The translations under genes were made by a program, and so were the position numbers. From NCBI GenBank assembly GCA_018714485.1, contig DVNJ01000001.1:62001-126000 (forward strand): DNA of 64,000 nucleotides, written 5' to 3'. Position 1 is the first letter of the stretch; each line of letters starts with the position of its first letter. This DNA is from Candidatus Caccalectryoclostridium excrementigallinarum (GTDB lineage Bacteria; Bacillota; Clostridia; Christensenellales; UBA3700). Positions 9,392-16,611 of this stretch are shown piece after piece. Below the pieces are notes generated by a model. That model was not told where the DNA came from. It ran no database searches and saw nothing but the letters and a program-made list of their open reading frames with translations.

Positions 9392-9420
9392 ATGCTGCCT
9401 CCTTTGAGATTTGTACCTAC

Positions 9421-9449
9421 ATTATAGGCTGTCGAAAAATGTTTGTCAA
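9421..9449 (-). promoter_or_regulatory. Sigma-A-type promoter of the mraZ/dcw operon
   Basis: On the minus strand the sequence reads TTGACA, a 17-base spacer, then TATAAT, a perfect match to the housekeeping consensus. The predicted transcript starts about 25 bases upstream of the mraZ ATG and includes its AAAGGAGG site. Confidence 0.9.
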
Positions 9450-9456
9450 TAGAAAT

Positions 9457-9471
9457 TTCCAATTTTTTCCA
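9457..9471 (-). promoter_or_regulatory. Possible MraZ-binding direct repeats
   Basis: Just upstream of the -35 box the minus strand reads TGGAA-N5-TGGAA, two pentamers with a 10-base period. MraZ proteins are known to bind short TGG-containing direct repeats with about that period at their own promoters. Only two copies are seen and they are AT-rich, so this is tentative. Confidence 0.35.
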
Positions 9472-11005
9472 CTAAAAATGAATATTTTTTCATCGGAAAT
9501 TTTTTCGACACTATATCTTGCGTAGTACATATGTTCTCATACAAGTAATGTCGCAAAAATCGCGTGTTTTGCGGCAAATTCTCCCCTCACGATCGGTGGA
9601 AATTATTCCCTAAAAATTCGGAGATTATCCACTTTTTCTACAATCGAAAGGGTAAAAAATGGGGATAAATCGCGGTTTTAGAAGTTTTTATTCTGAACAC
9701 CGACGCACAGCTTCCCTGCCGCAAAGAAGCTTACGCATATGCTTAAAGAGGCGGGAAAAACCGGCGCGGCGGAGCGCGATATTTTATTTGTGAACATATG
9801 TTTTTAACTGCTCGGAACGTTATAAAATAATTCAGCTATATCGCATATTTATTTGGATAAATTGCAATTTTATGCATACCTATCCGCTCGAAAAAGCGGC
9901 GCCGAACGGCGAGATCTTCAAGCGCTTTTTATATATAAATATTCTTATGTGATATGCGCTGCCTTTGTATGCAAGAAAATTTTCCCGCATAACAAAGTCA
10001 GTCCCGTGAAAGACAAAGATCTATTTAACATTATTTGTCCGACGCTCTGCGTGCCAAAGTTTGATCTTCAAGACCGCACTTCCCTTTTACGGCGGCAAAG
10101 GCGCGAGTGCCTTCTCCGATCAAGCCAAGCGTTGCCTCTCTCGGGAACGCCCAAACCGTCACGCCGCTTCAATAGGCATTTTTAAGAAGAGAGAGCGCTA
10201 AAAAATATCGGCGCTTACGCGCCCGCGTAATTAAAAATATATGGACGATCACGGAGTCTTTACGGAATTACGCCGCTACAATCGCGCGCGCGGAATAGCA
10301 TTTAGATTAGATGAGGATAACAAGAATACGCGCTCTGCGCGAAGTGTTATTTGCGTACGCGATAAAATTTGATATATACTCAACGCCTGCGCGAATAGTT
10401 TTTTGCGCGATCGCGCACACGCAAGATAGACAAATATTTACCGCGCGCGCTTATATGATATATCTTTTAGCGCATGCGCATATAACGGTAAATTTAACGC
10501 ACCCGTGAAAATTCATATTATCTTTATCCGCACGCAAAACATAAATTAACGTGCGCCCCCGATATAGCGACTATTTTTTATATGCACGCTTAAATGAAAA
10601 TATTTTATCCGCACACATATGCAACTTTTATTTTGTCCGCGCTATGATAGCTAATTTATTTGCGTGCGCATATTTGAGAAAAATCTTACACATATGCTCT
10701 ACCCATTTTTTTATTGCTTCGCGCATATGTCTATATATCAATGTGCCCGCACTCTACCCGTTTTTTTAACGCGCCGCGCATATATAGATATAGCAACGCA
10801 TCCGCGCCCTACCCGTCTTTTTAACGCACCGAACATATGTCAATATATCAACACACTGCGCACTACCCGTCTTTTAACGCACCGCACATATGTCAATATA
10901 TCAACACACCTGCGCACTACCCGTCTTTTAACGCACCGCACATATGTCGATATATCAACGCGCTCGCATAGCGACGATAATAAAAGCGCACGCGAATTTT
11001 TGCAG
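9472..11005. other. 1.5 kb non-coding region between mraZ and the phosphoesterase
   Basis: I see no convincing gene in this stretch. ORFs here (for example 9853-10185, 10311-10508, 10551-10769) lack ribosome sites and have odd composition. The sequence alternates between AT-rich tracts and GCGC/TGCGCA-rich patches, unlike the coding DNA around it. The right third holds a 54-55 bp tandem repeat, listed separately. TTATCCNCA-like words occur at about 9622, 10525 and 10606 but do not form a convincing DnaA-box array. Confidence 0.6.
10671..10970. repeat. Tandem repeat, period 54-55 bp, about five copies
   Basis: The marker ACCCGTCTTTTAACGCACCG recurs at 10811 (with one extra T), 10865 and 10919, each 54 bases apart, and in diverged form at 10701 and 10756 at 55-base steps. 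Each unit also carries CATATGTCAATATATCAAC and a CGCAC run. The right-hand copies are nearly identical and the left-hand ones are degraded. Because 54 is a multiple of three, the array produces an artificial open frame (10664-11017). Confidence 0.9.
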
Positions 11006-11698
11006 TTATATGTCTAAAATTTGCAATAACTTATTGCCTATCAAGTCGCATGAAGTGAGATAGTAAGGAATGCCTCTCTTGCGGACAATTATCTCCGCTC
11101 GCGTATTTTTGCCGTGAAGATGTCCGTAGACGACGGCGTCCGCCTTTGCCTCGGCGATCATGGCGGTAAAATCATTGTCCTCATAGCGCACGTTAAAGGG
11201 CGGATAGTGACACATGACCACGACGCTGTCCTCTTCTCGGCGAAGCGAGCGCATATGTTGCAGAGAAAGAGCCAAGCGCTGCTTCTCTCTTTCCAATAAT
11301 TTCATATCCTCGTCGCTCTGTCCGAACTGCCAAAGCCTGCTTCCGCAGACGAGCAAGCGCCCTATCCTGACGCAGTCGTTCTGAACGGCGTAAAAATTTT
11401 CTCCCAACGCCGCGCGTACCTTGCCGATACTGCTCCACCAATAATCATGGTTACCGCGAACGATCGCCTTGATCCCCGGAAGGCGGCGCACGCGCTCGAT
11501 GTCGGGAAGCGCCTCATGCAGATGCATACCCCAGGAAAGATCGCCCGCAAGCAGGACGACGTCTTCTTCGCCCACACGCGCGCGCCAATCCTCTTCGACG
11601 GCTTCCATATATCCCTGCCAACTCTCTCCGAAGATATCCATGGGCTTGTCGGATACGCCGCCGGAAAGATGCAGATCGCTCACGGCAAAAACTTTCAT
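11006..11698 (-). CDS. Metallophosphoesterase (COG1768-like)
   Basis: A calcineurin-like phosphoesterase of 230 residues; the substrate is unknown. The metal-binding motifs run in order: SDLHLS (D-x-H) at the start, LLAGDLSWG (GD), RGNHDYWW (GNHD), CHYPPFN (H) and YGHLHG (GHxH). I choose the ATG at 11698 over the ORF-track start because it puts MKVFAVSDLH at the usual N-terminus. It also lies 6 bases after a TATAAT box. No Shine-Dalgarno is visible, so translation is probably leaderless. It is likely a single-gene transcript. Confidence 0.88.
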   Translation of the reverse strand: MKVFAVSDLHLSGGVSDKPMDIFGESWQGYMEAVEEDWRARVGEEDVVLLAGDLSWGMHLHEALPDIERVRRLPGIKAIVRGNHDYWWSSIGKVRAALGENFYAVQNDCVRIGRLLVCGSRLWQFGQSDEDMKLLEREKQRLALSLQHMRSLRREEDSVVVMCHYPPFNVRYEDNDFTAMIAEAKADAVVYGHLHGKNTRAEIIVRKRGIPYYLTSCDLIGNKLLQILDI

Positions 11699-11704
11699 GA
11701 CTTT

Positions 11705-11733
11705 ATTATACATAAATTTGCGCGCGCGGGCAA
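11705..11733 (-). promoter_or_regulatory. Promoter abutting the phosphoesterase ATG (leaderless type)
   Basis: The minus strand reads TTGCCC-N17-TATAAT, then AAAGTC and the ATG. Transcription would start at or within a base of the start codon. Confidence 0.75.
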
Positions 11734-11812
11734 GCGCATGCGCCTTATCATTTTATCCGTATTGCGCAAAAATAACCTTGCGTTTTGAAATGACAGCCGC
11801 CCTAAGAATGCG

Positions 11813-11844
11813 AAAAAATTGCACGACCGAAGAGTCGTGCAATT
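11813..11844 (-). terminator. Rho-independent terminator after the Cys-rich gene
   Basis: An 11-bp perfect stem AATTGCACGAC/GTCGTGCAATT with a 6-base loop. On the minus strand it is followed by a T run. A 21-base direct repeat (GACAGCCGCCCTAWGAATGCG, at 11792 and 11846) flanks the hairpin. Confidence 0.8.
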
Positions 11845-11869
11845 CGACAGCCGCCCTATGAATGCGTTT

Positions 11870-12508
11870 TTATTGCGGATATAAGGGCAGCTCGAAGACG
11901 CCTTCGCACTCCTGAGTGTTATACTCGCGGCACGGAGGTATGTAGCAATATCCGTAAGAAGGGACAAGAAGCTGCACGGGCATGATCACTTTGAGGATCA
12001 CGGTGATGCACGCGGTCACGGTAAAAGTGTCGTTACCCGCGTCATATGTCCCCACGGTGGAGACTACGCTCGCAGCCGCTTCCACCTTGTAAGGCATAAG
12101 CGAAGGCTGAGGCGTTCTCAGCACCACGTCTTTGGTGACCACCACGCTTGAAGTCGCGCTCCCCTGCTTTCCGTCGGCGTCGGTAAACGCCACCTGAACG
12201 GGGATCACGATATTGCATTGCACGCGCGAGCACCCGGGAATATCGGGCAGATCGGTTATCGTAAGATCGGTCACCGACGCCGCCGCGCCCTGAGAACGCG
12301 CGGAGATGAAAGTGTAAGGCTCGGTCAGTCCCGAAGCGGGCGTTACGTTGTCGAGAGTAAGCTCCACGCTCTCCGTCTGACTGCGGCTCATACAGGCGTC
12401 GAATATCTTGTCTACCTGTATGCAGGTCTTTTCGCACAAGCCGCTCGAAGCATTGCCTCTGATGGCGCCGGGTATCTTATCCGATCTGCAGTTGTTACAA
12501 AATGACAT
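11870..12508 (-). CDS. Uncharacterised Cys-rich protein, 212 residues
   Basis: I do not recognise this family with confidence. The ATG at 12508 has a strong AGGAGG site, so the upstream part of the ORF is not used. The N-terminus holds a cysteine cluster (MSFCNNCRSDK, then GLCEKTCIQVDKIFDACMSR). The middle is Ser/Thr/Val-rich and looks beta-structured, with paired cysteines (PGCSRVQCN). The C-terminus has YCYIPPCREYNTQECEG. No signal peptide or membrane helix is visible. Such proteins occur in spore-forming Clostridia and a spore-coat or surface role is possible, but this is inference. It is monocistronic, with its own terminator. Confidence 0.7.
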   Translation of the reverse strand: MSFCNNCRSDKIPGAIRGNASSGLCEKTCIQVDKIFDACMSRSQTESVELTLDNVTPASGLTEPYTFISARSQGAAASVTDLTITDLPDIPGCSRVQCNIVIPVQVAFTDADGKQGSATSSVVVTKDVVLRTPQPSLMPYKVEAAASVVSTVGTYDAGNDTFTVTACITVILKVIMPVQLLVPSYGYCYIPPCREYNTQECEGVFELPLYPQ

Positions 12509-12625
12509 GTTTTTCCTCCTATATTTCGGCTCACATGCCGCTTTTTGCATTCGCTCGCGGCATAATAAGCGGCTTATTTCTCATCCAATTATATGTGAAG
12601 AAAATTTTTTGGGTGACAAAAGCGC

Positions 12626-12647
12626 AAAAAAGCGGCGCTCTCGCCGC
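12626..12647 (-). terminator. Second terminator hairpin downstream of engB
   Basis: Stem GCGGCG/CGCCGC with a 4-base loop, followed on the minus strand by TTTTTT. It sits 44 bases beyond the first engB terminator and may act as a backup. Confidence 0.6.
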
Positions 12648-12690
12648 CCGTTTCGATCGTCTTTTTTGAGTTTTACTAAGATCGGCGCAA

Positions 12691-12720
12691 GAAAAACGCC
12701 CCGAAGCACCTTCGGGGCGT
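12691..12720 (-). terminator. Terminator of the tig-clpP-clpX-engB operon
   Basis: An 11-bp stem ACGCCCCGAAG/CTTCGGGGCGT with a 3-base loop, followed by a T run on the minus strand, 18 bases after the engB stop. Confidence 0.9.
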
Positions 12721-12737
12721 ATAAAGCGTTTGATAGC

Positions 12738-13331
12738 TTATTCGTTCAAACTGCGCTCGATGAGCGCGCAAACCTCTTCTTTTCCCAACTTATTGAGTGA
12801 GGAAGTGACTATCAGATCGTCGACGCCCAGCTTGAGCGCGCTTGCGATCGCGCTCTTCTGCCTGCCCGCCGCGGCGCGAGAGAGCTTGTCCGCCTTGGTC
12901 AAGACGACCGTAAAGGGCACGATCCTGCCGCTCAAAAAGGCGATCATCTGCTTGTCGAGCTCGGACGGTTCGCGCCTGATGTCCATCAGGACCAAAACAT
13001 GTTTGAGCCGTTGCGACGAGGTGAGATAAGCCGACATGAGCGCGTCCCACCTGCGCCTCTCCTCATCGGAGAGCTTTACGGCAAAGCCGTATCCCGGCAA
13101 GTCGACGAGCATAAACTCGCCGTCGTTGACGGAAAAATAATTCAAAAGCCTGGTCTTACCCGGCGTGGAAGAGGTCTTGGCAAGCCCCTTTCTTCCCGTC
13201 AGATAATTGATGAACGTGGACTTACCCACGTTTGATCTGCCCGCGACGGCTATCTCGCCCACGCCGAAATCTTTCAACGCCTCCGCACGAGCGACGGAAG
13301 TGACGAATTGCGCGGTTTTGATCTGCATCAT
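12738..13331 (-). CDS. engB: Ribosome biogenesis GTPase EngB (YsxC/YihA)
   Basis: EngB is a small GTPase needed for 50S subunit maturation. The 197 residues contain G1 GRSNVGKS near residue 30, G3 DLPGYG and G4 TKAD. The start ATGATG overlaps the clpX stop (ATGA) and has a GGAG four bases upstream; the ORF-track N-terminus lies inside clpX. It is the last gene of the tig-clpP-clpX operon. In Bacillus a lon gene usually stands between clpX and engB, but none is here. Confidence 0.95.
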   Translation of the reverse strand: MMQIKTAQFVTSVARAEALKDFGVGEIAVAGRSNVGKSTFINYLTGRKGLAKTSSTPGKTRLLNYFSVNDGEFMLVDLPGYGFAVKLSDEERRRWDALMSAYLTSSQRLKHVLVLMDIRREPSELDKQMIAFLSGRIVPFTVVLTKADKLSRAAAGRQKSAIASALKLGVDDLIVTSSLNKLGKEEVCALIERSLNE

Positions 13332-14551
13332 GCGCTCCTGTACTCTACGGCGGGAGCGGTGCCGTTTTCGATGCACTCTTTTGTTATGCGCACGCGGGAA
13401 ATGCTGCGCGAGGGCGCCTCATACATGAGATCGGTCATCACGTTTTCCACGATGGATTTAAGCCCTCTCGCGCCCGTATGCAGCTTTATCGCCTTGTCGG
13501 CGACGGCATAAAGCGCGTCTTTGTCGAATTGCAGATCGACGCCGTCAAATCCCAACAGCTTTTGATACTGCTTGACCAAGGCGTTCTTAGGCTCGGTCAT
13601 GATACGCACGAGCGCTTCCTCGTCGAGCGCGTTCAAGCCCACGATTATGGGCACACGTCCGACAAATTCGGGGATCAATCCGTATTTTATCAGATCGTCC
13701 GGTCTGATCTGTTTGATCAGATCGCCGAAGTTATGCTGATCGGGACGACGGACTTCCGCGCCGAACCCCAATCCCGTGCCCTCTCTGCGCTTGTCGACTA
13801 TCTTGTCCAGCCCCACGAAAGCGCCGCCGCAGATAAAGAGAATGTTGGTCGTGTCGATACTGATACAATCCTGCTGGGGATGCTTGCGCCCGCCCTGCGG
13901 AGGGACGTTGGCGACAGTGCTCTCGATTATTTTGAGCAGAGCCTGCTGAACGCCTTCACCCGACACGTCGCGCGTTATCGACATATTTTCGCCTTTTCTG
14001 GCTATCTTGTCTATTTCGTCGATATAGATTATGCCAAGCTGAGCCTTTTCGACGTCATAATCCGCGGCTTGAATGAGTTTGAGGAGTATGTTCTCCACGT
14101 CCTCGCCCACATATCCCGCCTCGGTAAGCGTCGTCGCGTCCGCCACGGCAAAGGGAACGTTGAGTATTTTCGCCAAAGTCTTGGCAAGCAGCGTTTTGCC
14201 GCTGCCCGTGGGTCCCATCATGAGGACGTTGGACTTTTCCAGCTCCACGTCGTCGTCGCCGATGGAGTTGATGCGCTTATAGTGGTTATAGACAGCCACG
14301 GACAGCATCTTTTTCGCCGATTCCTGCCCCACGATATACTCATCCAGCTTGCTCTTGATCTCCTGCGGCTTGAGCAGAGTGAACTTTGCCGTCTTTTTCT
14401 GCTCATGCTCTCTTTCTCTGATTATGCCGTTGCACACCTCGACGCAAGACTTGCATATATATGCGCCTCCTGCGCCCAAAAGCGGTCCCGCTTCTTCTTC
14501 GGTGCGTCCGCAGAAAGAACATCTAACTTGCTTTTTTTCGTCCACTATCAA
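13328..14551 (-). CDS. clpX: ATP-dependent Clp protease ATP-binding subunit ClpX
   Basis: ClpX unfolds substrates and feeds them to ClpP. The 407 residues begin with the ClpX zinc finger (CSFCGR and CKSC), then the AAA+ Walker [13 protein letters not shown] near residue 112 and Walker [11 protein letters not shown]. Pore-loop GYVGED and the ClpP-binding IGF-type loop region (here GLGFGAEVR) are also present. It overlaps clpP by four bases (ATGA), ensuring coupled synthesis of the two partners. Confidence 0.97.
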   Translation of the reverse strand: MIVDEKKQVRCSFCGRTEEEAGPLLGAGGAYICKSCVEVCNGIIREREHEQKKTAKFTLLKPQEIKSKLDEYIVGQESAKKMLSVAVYNHYKRINSIGDDDVELEKSNVLMMGPTGSGKTLLAKTLAKILNVPFAVADATTLTEAGYVGEDVENILLKLIQAADYDVEKAQLGIIYIDEIDKIARKGENMSITRDVSGEGVQQALLKIIESTVANVPPQGGRKHPQQDCISIDTTNILFICGGAFVGLDKIVDKRREGTGLGFGAEVRRPDQHNFGDLIKQIRPDDLIKYGLIPEFVGRVPIIVGLNALDEEALVRIMTEPKNALVKQYQKLLGFDGVDLQFDKDALYAVADKAIKLHTGARGLKSIVENVMTDLMYEAPSRSISRVRITKECIENGTAPAVEYRSA

Positions 14552-15147
14552 CCTCTGTTATAATAAATCTTGTCAATAAGCCCGTATTCGAGCGCCTCTT
14601 CCGCGGTCATGAAATTATCCCTGTCCGTATCGCTGTATACCTGTTCATAGGGCTTTCCCGTGTTTTCGGACAGTATCCTCGTGAGGCGTTCCTTCGTATC
14701 CTGCAAGAGCTTGGCGCGGATCATCACGTCCGTCGCCTGACCGCTCGCGCCGCCCAAAGGCTGATGGATCATGATCTCGCTGTTGGGGAGCGAAAAACGC
14801 TTGCCCTTCTTGCCCGCCGCCAAAAGGAATGCGCCCATGGACGCGGCAAGTCCTATGCATATCGTGCTCACGTCGCACTTGATATACTGCATGGTGTCGT
14901 AGATCGCCATGCCCGCGGTCACGCTGCCGCCGGGACTGTTGATATAAAGGCATATGTCTTTGGACGCATCTTTTGCCTCCAAATAGATGAGCTGCGCCAC
15001 GACCGTGCTCGCCAGCTCGTCCGTGACCTCGCCCGTGAGAAAGATTATCCTGTCTTCCAAAAGGCGGGAATATATGTCGTAAGCGCGCTCGCCGCGATCT
15101 GTTTTGTCTACTACGCTGGGGATAAGCTGCCCTTTTATGTTCGTCAT
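14548..15147 (-). CDS. clpP: ATP-dependent Clp protease proteolytic subunit ClpP
   Basis: The serine protease ring of ClpXP. The 199 residues carry the catalytic Ser in [11 protein letters not shown] and the catalytic His in [13 protein letters not shown], plus Asp in the C-terminal TDRDNFM block. The length is standard. An AGGGAGG site precedes the ATG. It lies 68 bases downstream of tig, with a hairpin in the gap. Confidence 0.97.
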   Translation of the reverse strand: MTNIKGQLIPSVVDKTDRGERAYDIYSRLLEDRIIFLTGEVTDELASTVVAQLIYLEAKDASKDICLYINSPGGSVTAGMAIYDTMQYIKCDVSTICIGLAASMGAFLLAAGKKGKRFSLPNSEIMIHQPLGGASGQATDVMIRAKLLQDTKERLTRILSENTGKPYEQVYSDTDRDNFMTAEEALEYGLIDKIYYNRG

Positions 15148-15177
15148 AATACCATTCCTCCCTTTAATTGTATCTGC

Positions 15178-15203
15178 TTCCGCCCGCGCTTATACGGGCG
15201 GAA
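15178..15203 (-). promoter_or_regulatory. Intercistronic hairpin between tig and clpP
   Basis: A 9-bp stem TTCCGCCCG/CGGGCGGAA with an 8-base loop lies between the tig stop and the clpP ribosome site. No T run follows on the minus strand, so it may be a processing or mRNA-stability element or a weak attenuator rather than a terminator. Confidence 0.5.
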
Positions 15204-15215
15204 AACAGCGATTTT

Positions 15216-16502
15216 TTACTTTATCGTGTTGTTGTCTTTGAGATATGCCATCAACTTCTTGTTGAGCGCCTCGTTCTTGATATAAGAGGCGTAATGCTCG
15301 TTGAAGTCCTTCTTGATCTCCTCGACGGGCTTGTTCTGCTTGGCGGCGAGATCGGCATAGACAGCCTCTTCGTCCTCCGCAGTGACTTCGATACCCGCAG
15401 CCTTGACCACCTGTTCGAGCACGAGCCTGGTCTTGACCGTCCTCATGGCAGGCTCCTTGTAAGTCTCTTTGAGCTGCTGCTCGGTCTGACCGGTGTACTT
15501 ATAATAGTCATCGATGTTCATGCCCTGATACATGAGCCTGTAAGCAAACTCGTTGACCATCTCCTCGGTCTCTTCGTCGATCATGCATTGGGGAACGTTG
15601 ACCTTCGCGTTTTCCACGACGGTGTCGATGATCTTGCGCTCCAAAGCCGCTTCGGCGGCGTCTTCCTTGCGCTCCTTGATCTTCTTCTTGACGTCCGCCT
15701 CATATGCCTTCATCGTGTCGAATTCGGAAACATCCTTGGCGAATTCGTCGTCGAGCTCGGGCAGTTTTTTGACGGTGATGTCCTTAACGGTGACCACGAA
15801 CACGGCGTCCTTGCCCGCCAAATTCTCGGCATGGTACTGCTCGGGGAACTTGACGTTCACCGCCTTGCTCTCGCCCACGTTCATGCCCACGACGCCCTCT
15901 TCGAAACCGGGAATAAAGGTGTTTGAGCCCAAAGTGAGATCGTAATCGCTCGCCGTGCCGCCCTCGAACGCCACGCCGTCCACGCTGCCCGCGTAATCTA
16001 TCTTGACCTTGTCGCCCATCTGCGCGGGACGATCGGTCACCTGATCCCACCAGCCCGCGCTCTCGCGCGCCCTGTTGATCTCCTCTTCGACTTCGTCCTT
16101 GCTCACCTTGACCTTATCCTTGGCAAACTCGATGCCCGTATAGGCGCCGAGAGTGACGGTGGGCTTGAGCTGGACTTCGGCGGTATATTGCAAAGTGGAA
16201 TCGGTTATCGCCGTTATGCTTACCTCGGGTCTGTCCACGGGGAAAAGATCGGGCTCGGCGTCCAAGACCGCGTCGTAAGTCTTAGGCAAAATTATGTCGA
16301 GAGCCTCGTCGAAGAATACGGACGGACCGTAAAATCTCTCGATGAACGCGCGGGGCGCATGTCCCTTGCGGAAGCCGTCGATATTATACTTGCCTTTGGT
16401 CTTGAGATACGCTTCGTTCAAAGCGTCTTTCCATTGCTGACTTTCCACGTCGATCGTGAATTTAACGCGATCGTTTTCCAACATTTCCTTGGTATAACTC
16501 AT
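15216..16502 (-). CDS. tig: Trigger factor (ribosome-associated chaperone and prolyl isomerase)
   Basis: Trigger factor binds nascent chains at the ribosome exit. The 428 residues show the ribosome-binding signature region as GFRKGHAPR near residue 44, the FKBP-type PPIase domain (GDKVKIDYAGSVDGVAFEGG, FIPGFEEGVVGM) at about 150-240, and a helical C-terminal domain. It heads the tig-clpP-clpX-engB operon, a common Bacillota order. An AAGGAGA site and a promoter precede it. Confidence 0.96.
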   Translation of the reverse strand: MSYTKEMLENDRVKFTIDVESQQWKDALNEAYLKTKGKYNIDGFRKGHAPRAFIERFYGPSVFFDEALDIILPKTYDAVLDAEPDLFPVDRPEVSITAITDSTLQYTAEVQLKPTVTLGAYTGIEFAKDKVKVSKDEVEEEINRARESAGWWDQVTDRPAQMGDKVKIDYAGSVDGVAFEGGTASDYDLTLGSNTFIPGFEEGVVGMNVGESKAVNVKFPEQYHAENLAGKDAVFVVTVKDITVKKLPELDDEFAKDVSEFDTMKAYEADVKKKIKERKEDAAEAALERKIIDTVVENAKVNVPQCMIDEETEEMVNEFAYRLMYQGMNIDDYYKYTGQTEQQLKETYKEPAMRTVKTRLVLEQVVKAAGIEVTAEDEEAVYADLAAKQNKPVEEIKKDFNEHYASYIKNEALNKKLMAYLKDNNTIK

Positions 16503-16538
16503 AAATGTGTCTCCTTGCTACTTTTTTACAGTAGGATA

Positions 16539-16567
16539 ATTCTATCACACGCAAAGGGATATTGCAA
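16539..16567 (-). promoter_or_regulatory. Promoter of the tig operon
   Basis: The minus strand reads TTGCAA-N17-TAGAAT. It stands back to back with the rqcH promoter, the two -35 boxes being only 9 bases apart. Confidence 0.8.
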
Positions 16568-16576
16568 TTATTTTGA

Positions 16577-16605
16577 TTGCAAAAAAATAAGAATTATTTT
16601 ATAAT
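16577..16605 (+). promoter_or_regulatory. Promoter abutting the rqcH ATG (leaderless type)
   Basis: TTGCAA-N17-TATAAT on the plus strand, then AATGGC and the ATG of rqcH. No Shine-Dalgarno lies between. An out-of-frame ATG at 16607 would fall within the 6-base gap. Confidence 0.82.
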
Positions 16606-16611
16606 AATGGC

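Noticed and set aside
9600-10620. Possible replication origin from TTATCCNCA-like words
   Set aside because: Only three scattered imperfect matches, and no dnaA, dnaN or clear unwinding element nearby.
9853-10769. Open frames at 9853-10185, 10311-10508 and 10551-10769
   Set aside because: No ribosome sites, no recognisable domains and unlikely composition. They lie in the odd AT/GCGC spacer.
10664-11017. 117-codon open frame across the tandem repeat
   Set aside because: The frame stays open only because the 54-bp repeat unit is a multiple of three. There is no ribosome site and the peptide is repeat noise.
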